From Nemertoderma westbladi (lineage: Eukaryota > Xenacoelomorpha > Nemertodermatida > Nemertodermatidae), in the NCBI GenBank assembly GCA_032718475.1, contig JAUCBJ010005384.1, forward strand, positions 1-64,000: a stretch of DNA of 64,000 nucleotides, in the 5' to 3' direction. Under the pieces are notes generated by a model that was given only the letters and a program-made list of their open reading frames with translations, was not told the DNA's origin and did not search any database. The position numbers were made by a program, and so were the translations under genes. Position 1 is the stretch's first letter. Every line of letters begins with the position of its first letter. This document shows, in pieces, positions 21,225-31,851 of this stretch.

Positions 21225-21945
21225 CATTAGTTTTTATATAAGAGGAGCAAGTTATCTGTGATCTGTGATGGCATGTTTTGCATAACAATGATAATTTTTG
21301 CATAGCAACGGCCATTTTAGCTTATCAACGACGTGTTTTCCTTTTCACAGCGGTATTTTCACAACAAAAACATATTTTATACAGTACATAAAAGGTGTGT
21401 TTTACAATGACAAACAACTATGTTTTTGTTCTTTCCATAGCAACGGTAAGTTTAAGTTACAAAATATAAATAACGTAGATTTTTCACTTGCTAAGGACAC
21501 TAGCTATAGGAAATATATTAAATATAAATTGTCCTATTGACACTATGGAAGTCGCAGACGACTTAAGAGAAGCGCGCCAGTTGATTATAACTTGTGTATT
21601 ATTTGCCTGGAACATTGGCTGGACTTGCCTTTAGTAAACAATACGTTACTATGTAAAAACAATCCGTTGCTAAGGTAAACTCGTCATTACTATATAAACG
21701 TCGCCGTTGCTAAGGATAAACTTAGCGTTGCTATGGAAAAAACAAAAACATCGTTGATTGCCACTGTAAAACTCACCTTTTATGTACTGTATAAAATATG
21801 TTTTTGTTGTGAAAAGACCTATGTGAAAATGAAAACCCGTCGTTGCTAAGCTAAAGTAGCCGTTGCTATGCAAATATTATCATGGTTATGCAAAAATGCC
21901 ATCACTACAGATAACTTGCTTCTCTTATATAAAACCTTGCAAAAA
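21225..21945. repeat. Inner inverted repeat of the foldback
   Basis: Segments about 21230-21450 and 21720-21940 are reverse complements at moderate identity, sharing for example TTTATACAGTACATAAAAGG and the CATAGCAACGG words. Together with the outer arms this makes a nested palindrome around about 21600. Confidence 0.8.
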
Positions 21946-22819
21946 ACATGTTAATGCTATGAAAAACCCAATGTTCTTATGAAAAACCCCCGGTTGCTGT
22001 GGTAAACTTTCGTTGCTAAGAACATAAAGTTAATTCAAATACTGTATATTTTAGTAATTTGGTATACGTCCCATATTTTAAAATATGACCGAACTGCACT
22101 ATTTCAAAAATATTGGGAAACACAACAGTTATTCCCGTATTAGGAGAAAAGCTCCCGTTGCAATGACCATAAAACATGACTTTGTCAAATAGAATAACTA
22201 CAGAAGACCCCATATTATCAAAAATCCTTAAATTATTAACCTCTAAAACGAATAAAATGCCAAATTGATATTGGAAATACATAAATAATAAAATATGCCC
22301 ATTGCTATAGTAACAATAGAATAATGACTTCGTTTGAGATCATGAATGTTGACTATATAACATATTGATATGCATCTGAAATACATATTGTATGACATGT
22401 TTCTGACGGATATTCCACATATTACAAAATGTTCCCGTTGCTATGGTAATAAGAAAAGACCTGCTGCGTCGGTAAATAATTGTATTGGGTTATGAACATG
22501 AAGGGTAATTGACTCTAAATGGATTTATTTTTAAACTGATAACTATATGTAAAGTGATGAAACATTGCACAAGGTTATTTTTTGCTAGTTATTTCCTTGG
22601 ATAAATGGCAACTGCTAATCCCTTTTTATGGTGCCACCATTAAAATTATAGAGGGTCATATTGACAATATATTTGGAATGTTTCATGATTTTAGCCCAAG
22701 GGGAACACGTATTTGGCAATGGTTTAGAAAACTAATGAAATTTCAAAAAAATCACCTAAATTTTCAATAAAAACTACATTTTTTTTGAAGACGTATTTCT
22801 AACAGTTGCCATGGTACCT

Positions 22820-23412
22820 GGGATCATGGTACGCTTCAAATACGTAAGGGAAAGGCATGGGCAGCCTTGAATAGGCTTTCCAGGATTTGGAAGTCACCGA
22901 GAATTAATGGGAAACTTAAGGTCCGATTATTTAGAGCAGCAGTAGCTCCAGTACTCCTCTATGGGAGTCCATGCTGGGCTCTAACCGCTGAGGACACCAA
23001 ATCTCTGGATGGCACATTCACAAGAATGCTACGCCGGGTTCATTGTGTCAAGTACAATGCACACATCTCCAACAAGACACTATATAACATTGGGGGTGTC
23101 TCATTGGTTCCCCCAAGCTTGACAATATAACAAAATCGCCTCCGCTTTGCAGGACATTGCTTTCGCCGTGAGGACCAGCCCGTGCATAATCTTGTACTTT
23201 GTTAGCCTCATGGAGTGAATAAGCATGGTGGACAGCCCATGACTTTCTTGAGACGCATCTTATAGGACACTGGCCTTAAAGATGCGGATGATCTAGCAAA
23301 TGTCATGGGTGATAGAGAGTTGTGGCGGCGCAATTTTGTCGGCAAGACGGCACAGCATTATTAAAAATGCAGCTGCAATGCAGCATGCCAATCCTAGTAG
23401 TAGTAGTAGTTA
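22820..23412 (+). pseudogene. 3' fragment of a non-LTR (RTE/CR1-like) ORF2
   Basis: Translates as LNRLSRIWKSPRINGKLKVR ... LFRAAVAPVLLYGSPCWALT ... LRRVHCVKYNAH, the thumb/C-terminal region of non-LTR RTs (pattern LF...V..LLYG...W.L). It breaks at a TAA after SLTI and further stops follow. It ends in a (TAG)n tail at 23393-23409, a usual microsatellite-like 3' end of such elements. It is about 90% like 44656-45253, and both copies begin at nearly the same point, after CCTGGGATCATGG. Confidence 0.8.
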
Positions 23413-23419
23413 TTACATG

Positions 23420-23515
23420 GTAGATCTAATGATATATTTATTAATGACATATGATATATGATATATGATATATATAATGATATATATTAATGATTATTAA
23501 TGATATATATAATTT
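23420..23515. repeat. ATGATATAT microsatellite
   Basis: Tandem GATATAT, AATGATATAT and TTAATGAT words follow the (TAG)n tail. Confidence 0.85.
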
Positions 23516-23935
23516 ATAACTCGGTTATAAAATGTACCTCAATGGATTCTCTGATGCCGGTTTAGGGGGGGTAGGTAAAGGTTAGAATTATGAAGAGTCA
23601 ATAGAAAGTGGTGTTTTGCAAATGACCTCCAGTTGCCATGGTGAAACGGGACCCAAAAATTCAGAATTGAGCTTGGCATCAGACGGATTCGGAATCAGCA
23701 CAGTCTATTTAGCTTAAAACCGTTGGATGCCAGTCATTACCCAAATTTGCCTTCGCCATCATTATTTCGGCAAAAAGGACTAACATCATCCCAATAAATT
23801 ATGTTATCACCCCACGCAAAGCTACCATATTGAATTAGTGCATCAACATTGAATGTAATATTATTTGTATGTAATAAACGAATGTATTATACTTATTCCA
23901 TTACAGTATTTAAGACCAAGACCAAGATTTAGACC

Positions 23936-23978
23936 AAGCAGCAGCTTGGTCTAGTGGTGACATTCCTGGGCTTCCAAA
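23936..23978 (+). repeat. SINE 5' fragment
   Basis: The sequence around GCAGCAGCTTGGTCTAGTGG followed by TGACATTCCTGGGCTT is nearly identical to the reverse of 47909-47951. It contains an A-box but the B-box is missing, so this is a truncated copy. Confidence 0.7.
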
Positions 23979-24233
23979 TATACATATACAAATGCATATT
24001 CCAGATTATGATGCATTTATTAAATAGAATAAAATAGCCTCGCGCAGGTGCATAACCATGCAAAATTTGAACGCCCATATCTCAGCTATTTTTCAACGAA
24101 ATTCAAATTGCGTTACATATTTGAAATCCTTGCAACAGTTTTCCATTGGTACCAACAAACAGCTATAAGGTAGAAGAATAACTGCGGTGTAACTATTGTA
24201 ATATCGCTGGATACACTTTTTTAAACGCTTGTA

Positions 24234-24941
24234 CAGTACAGGCCACCAGAAAACGCAGATTTGTACAATTGTGAACACATTTTATCAAATGTGTACCAGT
24301 GTAATGTAATGTTGTTGAACGGGACAATTGAACATAATTGAACATAATTGAATTGGAAACAACCAAAATTTTTTCGCCAAAGGATACAATTGAATACTTT
24401 TGAAACGCTTAGTAATCGGGAAACTCTCTGTAGTTTGCCGCGAACTGTCACTCACTGCAGCTGGAAATGCGATAAGGATTTTGTTTACCTTTATAGTGTG
24501 CGGTTAATAGTGTCTAGTAGGCAGGCCTATAGTTAGTGAGGTTAAGACATCTTCTGGTGTTTCTCTGTGCCCTCTCGGTGTCAGACTAATGGCGCGACAT
24601 CTCCCTGCACTAAATTAATTATTCAATGGTCTAGGCTCCTCCATCCACATACCCATCCACTCCCATACACTCCATGAACCTCCATGTGGTCTTGTATGTA
24701 GTTCTTTCTCTACCAATACAGCCCATGTCGGCAATGTTACGCCCTGGGGGCTCTCTCATCTACCTGATATCAGACATACAGGCGCACCGCACACAAAGCC
24801 TTTGTGGGTCCCAGCAAGTTATCCCCCTGCTGTGTGATCTAGAAGATAACTCGCCATAACCTGACAATCAGATGACTTCAACAAATGTGTTCACATGTGA
24901 TCACATTGGATGAAATCTGCTTTTTCTGGTGGCCTGTACTG
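24234..24941. mobile_element. TA-flanked MITE (Tc1/mariner-like ends)
   Basis: Terminal inverted repeats start CAGTACAGGCCACCAGAAAA (24234) with the complement ending at 24941, and extend imperfectly for about 50 bp. Both sides are flanked by TA (24232-24233 and 24942-24943), the duplication made by Tc1/mariner transposases. The ORFs inside resemble nothing I know, so the element is taken as non-autonomous. Confidence 0.75.
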
Positions 24942-24943
24942 TA

Positions 24944-26767
24944 GCTAAAGATTGAAAGCAAAAATAAAAATTCTGGCTCACCCAGTCAGTGGTCGGGAGG
25001 TGAAACGTGTTCTAGAAGAGAAATCAGTATCAAAATTGAAAACTAACACTTGTTCTATAACATTTATAAATAAATTAGCAACAACTGGCTAGAATTAGAA
25101 AATCTCCTTAAATATTCTTTCAAATACGAGTTTTTGAATGGGAGAATCTTTTAGGCTCGATAAGCCAAGGTGTTAAACAGGGGCGATCAGGAGCGCGTTA
25201 TTACTGCCGCACTACTACTAAATACAAAACTGCTTCTCACCGCTGCATGGCGCTAACCTGGCCGTCCGCTAATATATTTTACTAATTTTATACGGCTCCT
25301 GCAAATTGCTTGTTCCTTTATCTTCCGATCGCTCGACAGAGAGCTAACTGTTCGAATCTATGAGCCACGCGGGAATAACCAAAACAATAAACCCGAATCG
25401 CCTCCCTAAGCTACTTAAAACGAGTGTGGGAGAGTTTACACTCAGCATGTTCACTTATCGCCTAATCGCAAATACTGGGGTTCACTAACAGAATTTATGA
25501 ATGTGAGAATGTTTAAATTAACTTATAATGACTGAATGACCTATTGTGACCAATCGTGGTACTGTATTTGGGTCTAAATTTGCCTTTGGCTGGCTTTAGG
25601 CCAGCAACTTACTACTGTATACTGGATGCTGTTATCAGCTTGTTGCCCGCTATTATCAAATAATTGCCTAGCGTGAATAGTCTACAGTCTAATTACTTAA
25701 ACTACTCTCCGCTATGCTGCGTACAACTACTACTTATTTTAACGCTAATTAACTACAGTCATAAATACGGAACAGCGTACTAATTACTAAATGTTCCAGA
25801 ATACGCAATTCTAATTTATTACGTACTGGGTTACACTAGGAACAGCCTAAATACTGTATTATTTTGACCTAATCAGCAATTATTAAACGTAAACTAAGAA
25901 ATAGAAATCAAGCAAGGGAAAGGCGCCTATCTAAGCATTCACAATCAAGAATCAGGCACACCTTAGCAACACACAAATCAGCGTAGCAATCAGCTAGTAG
26001 TACGGTACTGCGTTGACTACCAGTCAGCTAGTGTACTAAAACCACACAGTAGCATATCAGTATACCAGTATAGTATGCAATCAACAATTCACAAATAGCA
26101 ATTAGTAGTTGATAATTGGCAGTGTAAGACACGGAGGCCTCTCCCGGCTACATATAGGCTTCCTAACTAACCCAAGTCCTGCCCCCTAACACTACAAATA
26201 GAGACAAAATCTGGATCGTCAGTCCCCTATTATTGTACCGGCAACCGGTCTTCCGTCCCCACTGACTACCTCCCGACCACAACGGTGACCCCCCGCCAGC
26301 GTTGCCCGCTTTTGAATCCTCTGCACTCCTTTCGTCACTACCCCCCAGTGCGCCCGCCGCGCCTACCGGTACCTTAGCCCTCCATTAGAACGAATAGCTA
26401 CCATAGCGGCGCATGCATTCACAAACAGCCTGGCAGTCTAAGGAAATCCCGTGGGATTATCGCATCTTAAATCACATAGAAAACTATTAATCAAAGGTAG
26501 AAATCATAGTTCGAGGTTGAAATTTGCAGTAACCATTATTAATTGAGAAAATAAAGCAAAGAATTTAAAGCAGAAATCAGAATTTACAAATAATTACAAA
26601 TTATTGCAAGCGAAAAAGGTTGAAAACGAGATGCACAGAAAAAACAGGGTAGAACAGGTTGAGAACAGGTAACACATACCGGAAATACAGCCAATTTATA
26701 GGTGATTCAACAGGGATGATGCAATAATCGTCTCATTGGCTCATCAATCCACGCCACCACTAGACCA
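24944..26767. other. Long non-coding stretch
   Basis: About 1.8 kb with no gene recognised. From about 25200 it is rich in short words such as CTAATTACT and TACTGTA. 26190-26400 is GC-richer (ACCCCCCGCCAGCGTTG...). It might be regulatory or relic repeat sequence, but nothing firm can be said. Confidence 0.4.
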
Positions 26768-26771
26768 ACCT

Positions 26772-27008
26772 TGTGGTGTTCTATGTTGTATGGTGGAATT
26801 GTGTGGTGGAATGGATGGCTCGCCCCTGATGAGGAAGGTCGGGGGAGGGGAGGTAGGCCTAGTGGAGAGTGAGGGATTGGAGAGATAGTGGACCTGTGTA
26901 CCGGTAGTGGAAATTAGAGGTTTCAGGGTTTTGGTGATTTATCTGGTTGGTATTGAAGAGATTAAATACAAAGATTGTTTATTGACAGACTTCCGCCATT
27001 TTCCCACA
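26772..27008 (+). repeat. 5' LTR (237 bp)
   Basis: Starts TGTGGTGTTCTATG and ends TTTTCCCACA. It is 237 bp against 235 bp in the 3' copy; the extra two bases are in a GGG after TTTCA. It is short for an LTR and has no obvious TATA box, so where transcription starts is unknown. Confidence 0.93.
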
Positions 27009-27023
27009 AGCTATCACCGCAAA

Positions 27024-27953
27024 ATGTCAGATTCAGACAACGAAGGAAATGTTGCTGGAAACGGAGTAGTGTCCGGTACCGGTGCTGTCACGACTTGTGC
27101 CGGTAGCAGTAGACCGCGGTTAAGTGTAAAATTAGATGGGATAATTGAGAAGTTTTCTGGACTAGATTGTGGACAAGATTTTGCAGAGTGGGCCGCAAAG
27201 TTTGAAATTGTAGCTCGATTACAAGGTTGGACTGACAATATGGAAGTTTATTTTCCTTTGTTTTTGACTTCTAGTGCATTTGTGGTTTATCAGCAAACGC
27301 CGGATGAAGATAAAGAGAGCTGGCCAGCGATAAAGAAGCGTTTAAACGATGCCTTTTCGGTAACTCAGTCTCAAGCCTACCAATTATTTAAAACACGCAT
27401 TGTGAAACCGGGCGAATCTTACGATGTTTATTTAGCGGAATTAAGGAAGTTGTTATTGCTTTCTGGTGTAACCGACGTCGATTCAGCTACGCCTATTCTT
27501 CGGGGACAGTTTTTGGCAGGTCTACCAAGTAATGTAACCCAACATCTAACAGCTGCCATTGAAGCTGAGGGAGTTGAACTGCAACTTTCAGAGTTAGTGG
27601 CGCGTGCTAGAAGAGTATCCGGTATGTTAAAGAAAAAAGATGCTGGTAATGGTACTTACGATTGCGTTGTAGGTGCCATCGAACGGCAGGGGAATGTTGG
27701 TGTACGAGGGAATGGTCCAATCCTAGCTGTCTGCTGGAATTGCAGTGAAGTGGGACATATTGCCCGACAGTGCCCCCGGGGTCAGAATCGAGGAAGTGGA
27801 GCGCGCGGTGGGATACAATGTTGCGGATGCCGAGGGTTTGGTCACACGCAGCGTGAATGCCCAACTGTCCAATGGAAGTTGGGTTCGGAAAACTTTTCCA
27901 GGGGGGTGTATTCGCAATCCGCGGTCACCCCCCGCACTTCCTTCCAACCGTAA
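27024..27953 (+). CDS. gag: Gag polyprotein with two CCHC zinc knuckles
   Basis: The first in-frame ATG after the LTR gives about 309 aa; the frame is also open upstream into the LTR. Residues about 35-200 form a capsid-like helical region (EKFSGLDCGQDFAEWAAKFE ... QSQAYQLFKTRI ... AELRKLLLLSG), as in retrotransposon Gag. Two zinc knuckles follow: CWNCSEVGHIARQCP and CCGCRGFGHTQRECP, both C-x2-C-x4-H-x4-C. Gag packages the element's RNA into particles. The protease frame overlaps its end at -1, with a G-run (AGGGGGG, about 27898-27905) at the overlap that could allow slippage. Confidence 0.9.
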   Translation: MSDSDNEGNVAGNGVVSGTGAVTTCAGSSRPRLSVKLDGIIEKFSGLDCGQDFAEWAAKFEIVARLQGWTDNMEVYFPLFLTSSAFVVYQQTPDEDKESWPAIKKRLNDAFSVTQSQAYQLFKTRIVKPGESYDVYLAELRKLLLLSGVTDVDSATPILRGQFLAGLPSNVTQHLTAAIEAEGVELQLSELVARARRVSGMLKKKDAGNGTYDCVVGAIERQGNVGVRGNGPILAVCWNCSEVGHIARQCPRGQNRGSGARGGIQCCGCRGFGHTQRECPTVQWKLGSENFSRGVYSQSAVTPRTSFQP

Positions 27954-28726
27954 CATGTCAGTTAACATTTCCTTGTAATAAAGGAGATATTTTTACGTTT
28001 ACAGCCAGGTTGGACACGTTTTGTACAGAGTCTTTAATAACTAAGAAGTTGTTGCTTAACAATTGTATTAACTTTCGGTGTTCAGAATTTAATAATACTC
28101 TTGGAACATTAGGGGATAGTGTAGCCGTACATGGTAGTGTGTGTGCTCATATCAATGGTATAGATGGAACTGATACAAGTGTCGAAATATGTTTGAAGGT
28201 TGTTGACACTGAGTGTTTGTTTGGTGTGGATATATTATTGGGGGCAGATTGTCTAACTATTTTTGGAGAGTTAAATGTAGTGTATGACCGTGACATGGGG
28301 GTGTGTAATCTAAAATTGCCATTGATGCATGAGTGCGTACATGGTACCCAAACTAAGCTGCTTGGGGCCCTTAATAATGAGCGTAGCAAGCCTTTTGTCG
28401 CTGCTGCAATGTCTGATAAGTCTGGTGGCAGTTGTGAACAATCATTACTTAATGTCAATGCTAAAGAGTGGTACCCAAAATGTCCATTGCAGACGGTATA
28501 TAACCATAGTTTGTTGTCACAAACTAATCGGTTAGGAAAATTTATTCGTGTAGAACAATTTTTGAATGGTGATATATGTTTGCATGATAAAGATTTTAAT
28601 GTAACATGGCATAACATCGATAAGCGGTGGGTTCTAGAGTGGAAGTGGATATCAGGAATTCCACCTGTTGGTCATATAGGTTCCGGCCTAGGTGAATATA
28701 ACATTAAATTTCTGATAGACAGCTAG
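27857..28726 (+). CDS. pol: Retroviral-type protease and start of pol
   Basis: The frame lies -1 relative to gag and overlaps it by about 97 bp. A protease-like region contains FTARLDTFCTESLITKKLL and, about 75 aa later, FGVDILLGADCLTI, the paired hallmarks of retropepsins. The usual active-site D-T/S-G here reads D-T-F, which would be unusual or damaging. Downstream is the linker to RT (LGEYNIKF). The frame stops at 28724-28726, and the pol reading continues one base out of phase from about 28710, so a base has probably been lost there. Confidence 0.75.
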   Translation: MPNCPMEVGFGKLFQGGVFAIRGHPPHFLPTVTCQLTFPCNKGDIFTFTARLDTFCTESLITKKLLLNNCINFRCSEFNNTLGTLGDSVAVHGSVCAHINGIDGTDTSVEICLKVVDTECLFGVDILLGADCLTIFGELNVVYDRDMGVCNLKLPLMHECVHGTQTKLLGALNNERSKPFVAAAMSDKSGGSCEQSLLNVNAKEWYPKCPLQTVYNHSLLSQTNRLGKFIRVEQFLNGDICLHDKDFNVTWHNIDKRWVLEWKWISGIPPVGHIGSGLGEYNIKFLIDS

Positions 28727-29703
28727 ACCTATTTAGTGGTGAAGTGAATAAGTGGGTTACCAATGGTTGGATGGTTAAGCATGACCCTCAGGTTCATGGT
28801 GAGCTTAAAGGAGTACTACCCCTAATGCCAGTTCTACAGGAACATAAACCGACAACTCCCGTACGGCCTGTGCTAGATTATACCCTATTAAACAAGTTAT
28901 TGTGTGCTGATCCCGGTCGGCAAGTGGCAGTTTGTAGCGAGTCAGTTAGAACATGGCGTAAAATGGGTAACAATACCAAACTTTTAGACCTATCTAAGGC
29001 TTATCTACAGGTTCATGTAGTTCCATATCAGACTGTGTATCAGGGGGTGATTTGGAATGATGAAGTGTATATTATAAATCGAATGGGATATGGGCTCGAA
29101 ATCGCTCATAAAGTTTTACATGCAATAGTTTCATTTATTTTTGACACCGGTGGTTACACCATGGAACAGGTTGATAAGTATGTGGATGACATCTATGTCA
29201 ATGAAGATTTAATAAGTGTAACTGAGGTTCGTGCGTTACTAATGCGGTTTGGTTTAGAAAGCAAGGACCCTGAAGGTCCCCAAACAATGAGTCTTCTGGG
29301 AATGAATATTTACCAAGATCCTTGTGGTGTGCTACAGTGGACAAGGAAAGATAAAGATACGTTAGCATTGCCTAGTAGGTTAACCAAACGAGAAATATTT
29401 TCCTGGTGTGGGAAATTAGTGGCCCATTACCCTGTTGTTAGTTATATTAGAGTTTGCTGTGGGTGGTTAAAACGTCTCTGCGACAATCATTGGGATGATC
29501 CAGCTAATTATGCTGTGAAAGAACTTGCTATTGATTTGTATAACATGGTCAGGGATAACAATACAGTGCGTGGAGTTTGGTCTGTGCAGAACACTATCCA
29601 TAGTAAAGTAGAGTTGTGGGTGGATGCCAGTGATATAGCCAAAGGTGTTGTACTTGAAATTGATGGTAGTGTTGTTGAGGACGCACGCATCCTGGTTACG
29701 TAA
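28712..29703 (+). CDS. pol: Reverse transcriptase part of pol
   Basis: RT boxes are clear: RPVLDYTLLNKLL, then KLLDLSKAYLQVHV, MGYGLEIAHKVLH and the catalytic DKYVDDIYVNE (YVDD). The sequence continues into the connection and the beginning of RNase H (VELWVDASDIAKGVVLEIDG). There is no proper ATG; reading in from the upstream frame is expected. It ends at TAA 29701-29703 after one extra base near 29690. The family, with paired CEEKL/CSESV-type spacing and RLGYGL-like box, is common in invertebrates and flatworms. Copying would need the frame breaks to be bypassed. Confidence 0.88.
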
Positions 29704-31567
29704 GGCAAAGGATTTTTCGCATATCAATGTAGCTGAGTTGGACGCATTATTGGAGGGCATTAATCTCCTTGTAAAGTGGAATTTGGTTTGCAAACGGTGT
29801 CTAATATATACGGACTCTGAGGTAGTGTATAATTGGATGCAACAGATGTTGAATAACACTTGCAGGTACCACATTGGCGGAATGACAGAAGCAGTAGTTA
29901 GACGCCGATTGCAAATAATAGAGGAAGTCATTGACAGTTATGATCTAGAATTAACAGTTAGCAAAGTATCTTCCAAACTGAATAAGGCAGATAAGTTAAC
30001 GCAGATTCCAGAGCGTTGGCATAAGATCACTAAGCAAGTAAGATTGTGTGGGGGGGTCTTTGCAGCTCAAGTTGTTGAAAGTGTTCCTATATCAAGAATC
30101 CTCAAACAACAGTATTTAGATACTGTACTAGCGGAAGTGCGAAATACTATTCTGAACGGCAGCTGGGGCGATATGTGTAGTGATAACCCATATAGAAACT
30201 TGGACAAGCAACTGTCCATAGATCAGAATACAAAGTTATTGGTACGGGAAGTGAAAGTACCTCCAGATGACATTGTTGTAGTTCCTGTTGTTCCGGAATC
30301 TTTACAATTAAGCATAATATCGCATTGTCATTCATCAAGTGGGCATGCGAGTTGGGGATTGACTAGGGAGAAACTCAGAAGGGTTTGTTATTTCACATGT
30401 ATGTCTGCCAAGTGTCAACTGTTTATTAGCAATTGTAAATCGTGTTCTCTCGTGAGTGTCAAACGTCATATCAGTAGCTTCCCTTCAGACCGTACAGTCA
30501 TTGCAGATAAGCCCTGGCAAGTTGTTTACGTAGACACTCTCAAAGCTGATAATCGGAATATCTTAGTAATGGTCGATTTTTTGACTAAGTGGATAGAAGT
30601 AGAGATGCTGAAATCAATGAAAGCTGGTGATGTTGCTGATGTGTTTCTAGACAAATGCCTTTTATGGGGACCGCCTGAAGTCGTAAGGAGTGATAAAGGG
30701 AGTGAGTTTGTCAATGGAATTATTGAGAGTATCTGGAAAGTTTTTAAAGTTAAAGCAAGACATGGCGCAGTAGGTAATCCCCGAAGTCAAGGGGCTGTAG
30801 AACGTTGTCATGGAACCATTTTGACAATATTACGTAAAATTATCAGTGATGAATCTGACAATTCTTGGGAAACAAAGATTAAGTGGGCCCTTCATGCTTA
30901 CAGGAACCGTCCAACCACCACCACGGGTATTTCCCCAATGAGAGCATTTTGTGGCTGGGAGGGTCAACAGGTAAATTGCGGTTCTATGAATGGTTACAGT
31001 TGTAACACTTGGATTGGTCGTCAGTTAGTTGAGGGTGCAAAGATAACTGATTATGTAGAGCAAAAACTGTCGAAACTTGATTACGTGCCTAACAACGAAA
31101 ATGTACGACAGTTTGAAGTCGGTACTCGTGTATATTGGCATAAGGGTTTGAGGCTTGGTAAGAAGGATACACCATGGATGGATGGGTGGAGAGTTAGTGC
31201 TGTGCTGGGGCCGTCGAATTATGAGATTTCACATGATTCACCTAATCGTAGAGCAAAGGTGGTGAATGTCGACGCCATCAAAGAGGCAGTAGGAAGTGGT
31301 AATGTGTTGCATCACGGTAGTGCTCGTGGTAGTGATCCACCAGTGGGAACTAGGGTCGTCGAGGCAGTCACTTTGAATGGAGAGTTAGAATTAGGTGACT
31401 TAGTTTTACCAAACATAAGTAACAGTCAGATATCTTGCACTCAGCCTGAAGTATCTACTGTTACAACAGATGTCGCGAATGAGTCCTCGAGTAGTGATAA
31501 TGATTCACAAGTGGTAACAAAGAGTGGACGTGTTATAAAACCACGCAGTTATTATGGATTCACGTAA
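29645..31567 (+). CDS. pol: RNase H and integrase part of pol
   Basis: About 640 codons, open throughout. The N-terminal part carries the RNase H end (HINVAELDALLEGINLL ... IYTDSEVVYNWM ... NKADKLTQIP). An H-H-C-C zinc motif lies at about 220-265 (HCHSSSGH ... CQLFISNCKSC). The integrase core follows with D in VYVDTLKAD, D in VRSDKGSEFV and E in GAVERCHGTI. A GPY/F-like module (GTRVYWHKG ... VSAVLGPSNYEI) closes the enzyme, and the tail resembles a typical basic/acidic C-terminus. The true reading enters from the RT frame near 29690, so the first residues listed in this frame are not native. Confidence 0.9.
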   Translation: MLYLKLMVVLLRTHASWLRKAKDFSHINVAELDALLEGINLLVKWNLVCKRCLIYTDSEVVYNWMQQMLNNTCRYHIGGMTEAVVRRRLQIIEEVIDSYDLELTVSKVSSKLNKADKLTQIPERWHKITKQVRLCGGVFAAQVVESVPISRILKQQYLDTVLAEVRNTILNGSWGDMCSDNPYRNLDKQLSIDQNTKLLVREVKVPPDDIVVVPVVPESLQLSIISHCHSSSGHASWGLTREKLRRVCYFTCMSAKCQLFISNCKSCSLVSVKRHISSFPSDRTVIADKPWQVVYVDTLKADNRNILVMVDFLTKWIEVEMLKSMKAGDVADVFLDKCLLWGPPEVVRSDKGSEFVNGIIESIWKVFKVKARHGAVGNPRSQGAVERCHGTILTILRKIISDESDNSWETKIKWALHAYRNRPTTTTGISPMRAFCGWEGQQVNCGSMNGYSCNTWIGRQLVEGAKITDYVEQKLSKLDYVPNNENVRQFEVGTRVYWHKGLRLGKKDTPWMDGWRVSAVLGPSNYEISHDSPNRRAKVVNVDAIKEAVGSGNVLHHGSARGSDPPVGTRVVEAVTLNGELELGDLVLPNISNSQISCTQPEVSTVTTDVANESSSSDNDSQVVTKSGRVIKPRSYYGFT

Positions 31568-31607
31568 ATGAGTTGTGGATGTATTTCTTGTAGCCAAACA
31601 CAATTCC

Positions 31608-31616
31608 AGGGAGGGT
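31608..31616 (+). promoter_or_regulatory. Polypurine tract
   Basis: AGGGAGGG directly before the 3' LTR, the expected primer site for plus-strand DNA synthesis. Confidence 0.75.
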
Positions 31617-31851
31617 TGTGGTGTTCTATGTTGTATGGTGGAATTGTGTGGTGGAATGGATGGCTCGCCCCTGATGAGGAGGGTCGGGGGAGGGGAGGTA
31701 GGCCTAGCGGAGAGTGAGGGATTGGAGAGATAGTGGACCTGTGTACCGGTAGTGGAAATTAGAGGTTTCAGTTTTGGTGATTTATCTGGTTGATATTGAA
31801 GAGATTAAATACAAAGATTGTTTATTGACAGACTTCCGCCATTTTCCCACA
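31617..31851 (+). repeat. 3' LTR (235 bp)
   Basis: It matches the 5' LTR except for three substitutions and one 2-bp indel, which indicates a recent insertion. The target duplication ACCT follows. Confidence 0.93.

Larger units (their letters stand above)
20690..23765. repeat. Large foldback (inverted) repeat
   Basis: Left arm about 20690-21240 matches in reverse the right arm about 22540-22815 plus 23525-23765. Examples are CAGACGGATTCGGAATCAGC at 23682 against 20774-20793, and GGTGCCACCATTAAAATTAT at 22629 against 21127-21146. A non-LTR fragment (about 22820-23410) and an AT microsatellite interrupt the right arm. The ORFs 21004-21192 and 22582-22770 are the same arm read from both sides, not genes. 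The centre has its own inverted repeat. No transposase is visible and boundaries are approximate. Confidence 0.85.

Noticed and set aside
21004-22770. Two nearly identical 62-aa proteins on opposite strands
   Set aside because: They are the two arms of an inverted repeat read from either side, with no domain and no ATG context; identity comes from the DNA repeat.
26757-26771. SINE A-box next to the Gypsy-like element, suggesting insertion into a SINE
   Set aside because: Only 12 bases match and nothing of the SINE continues on the other side of the element.
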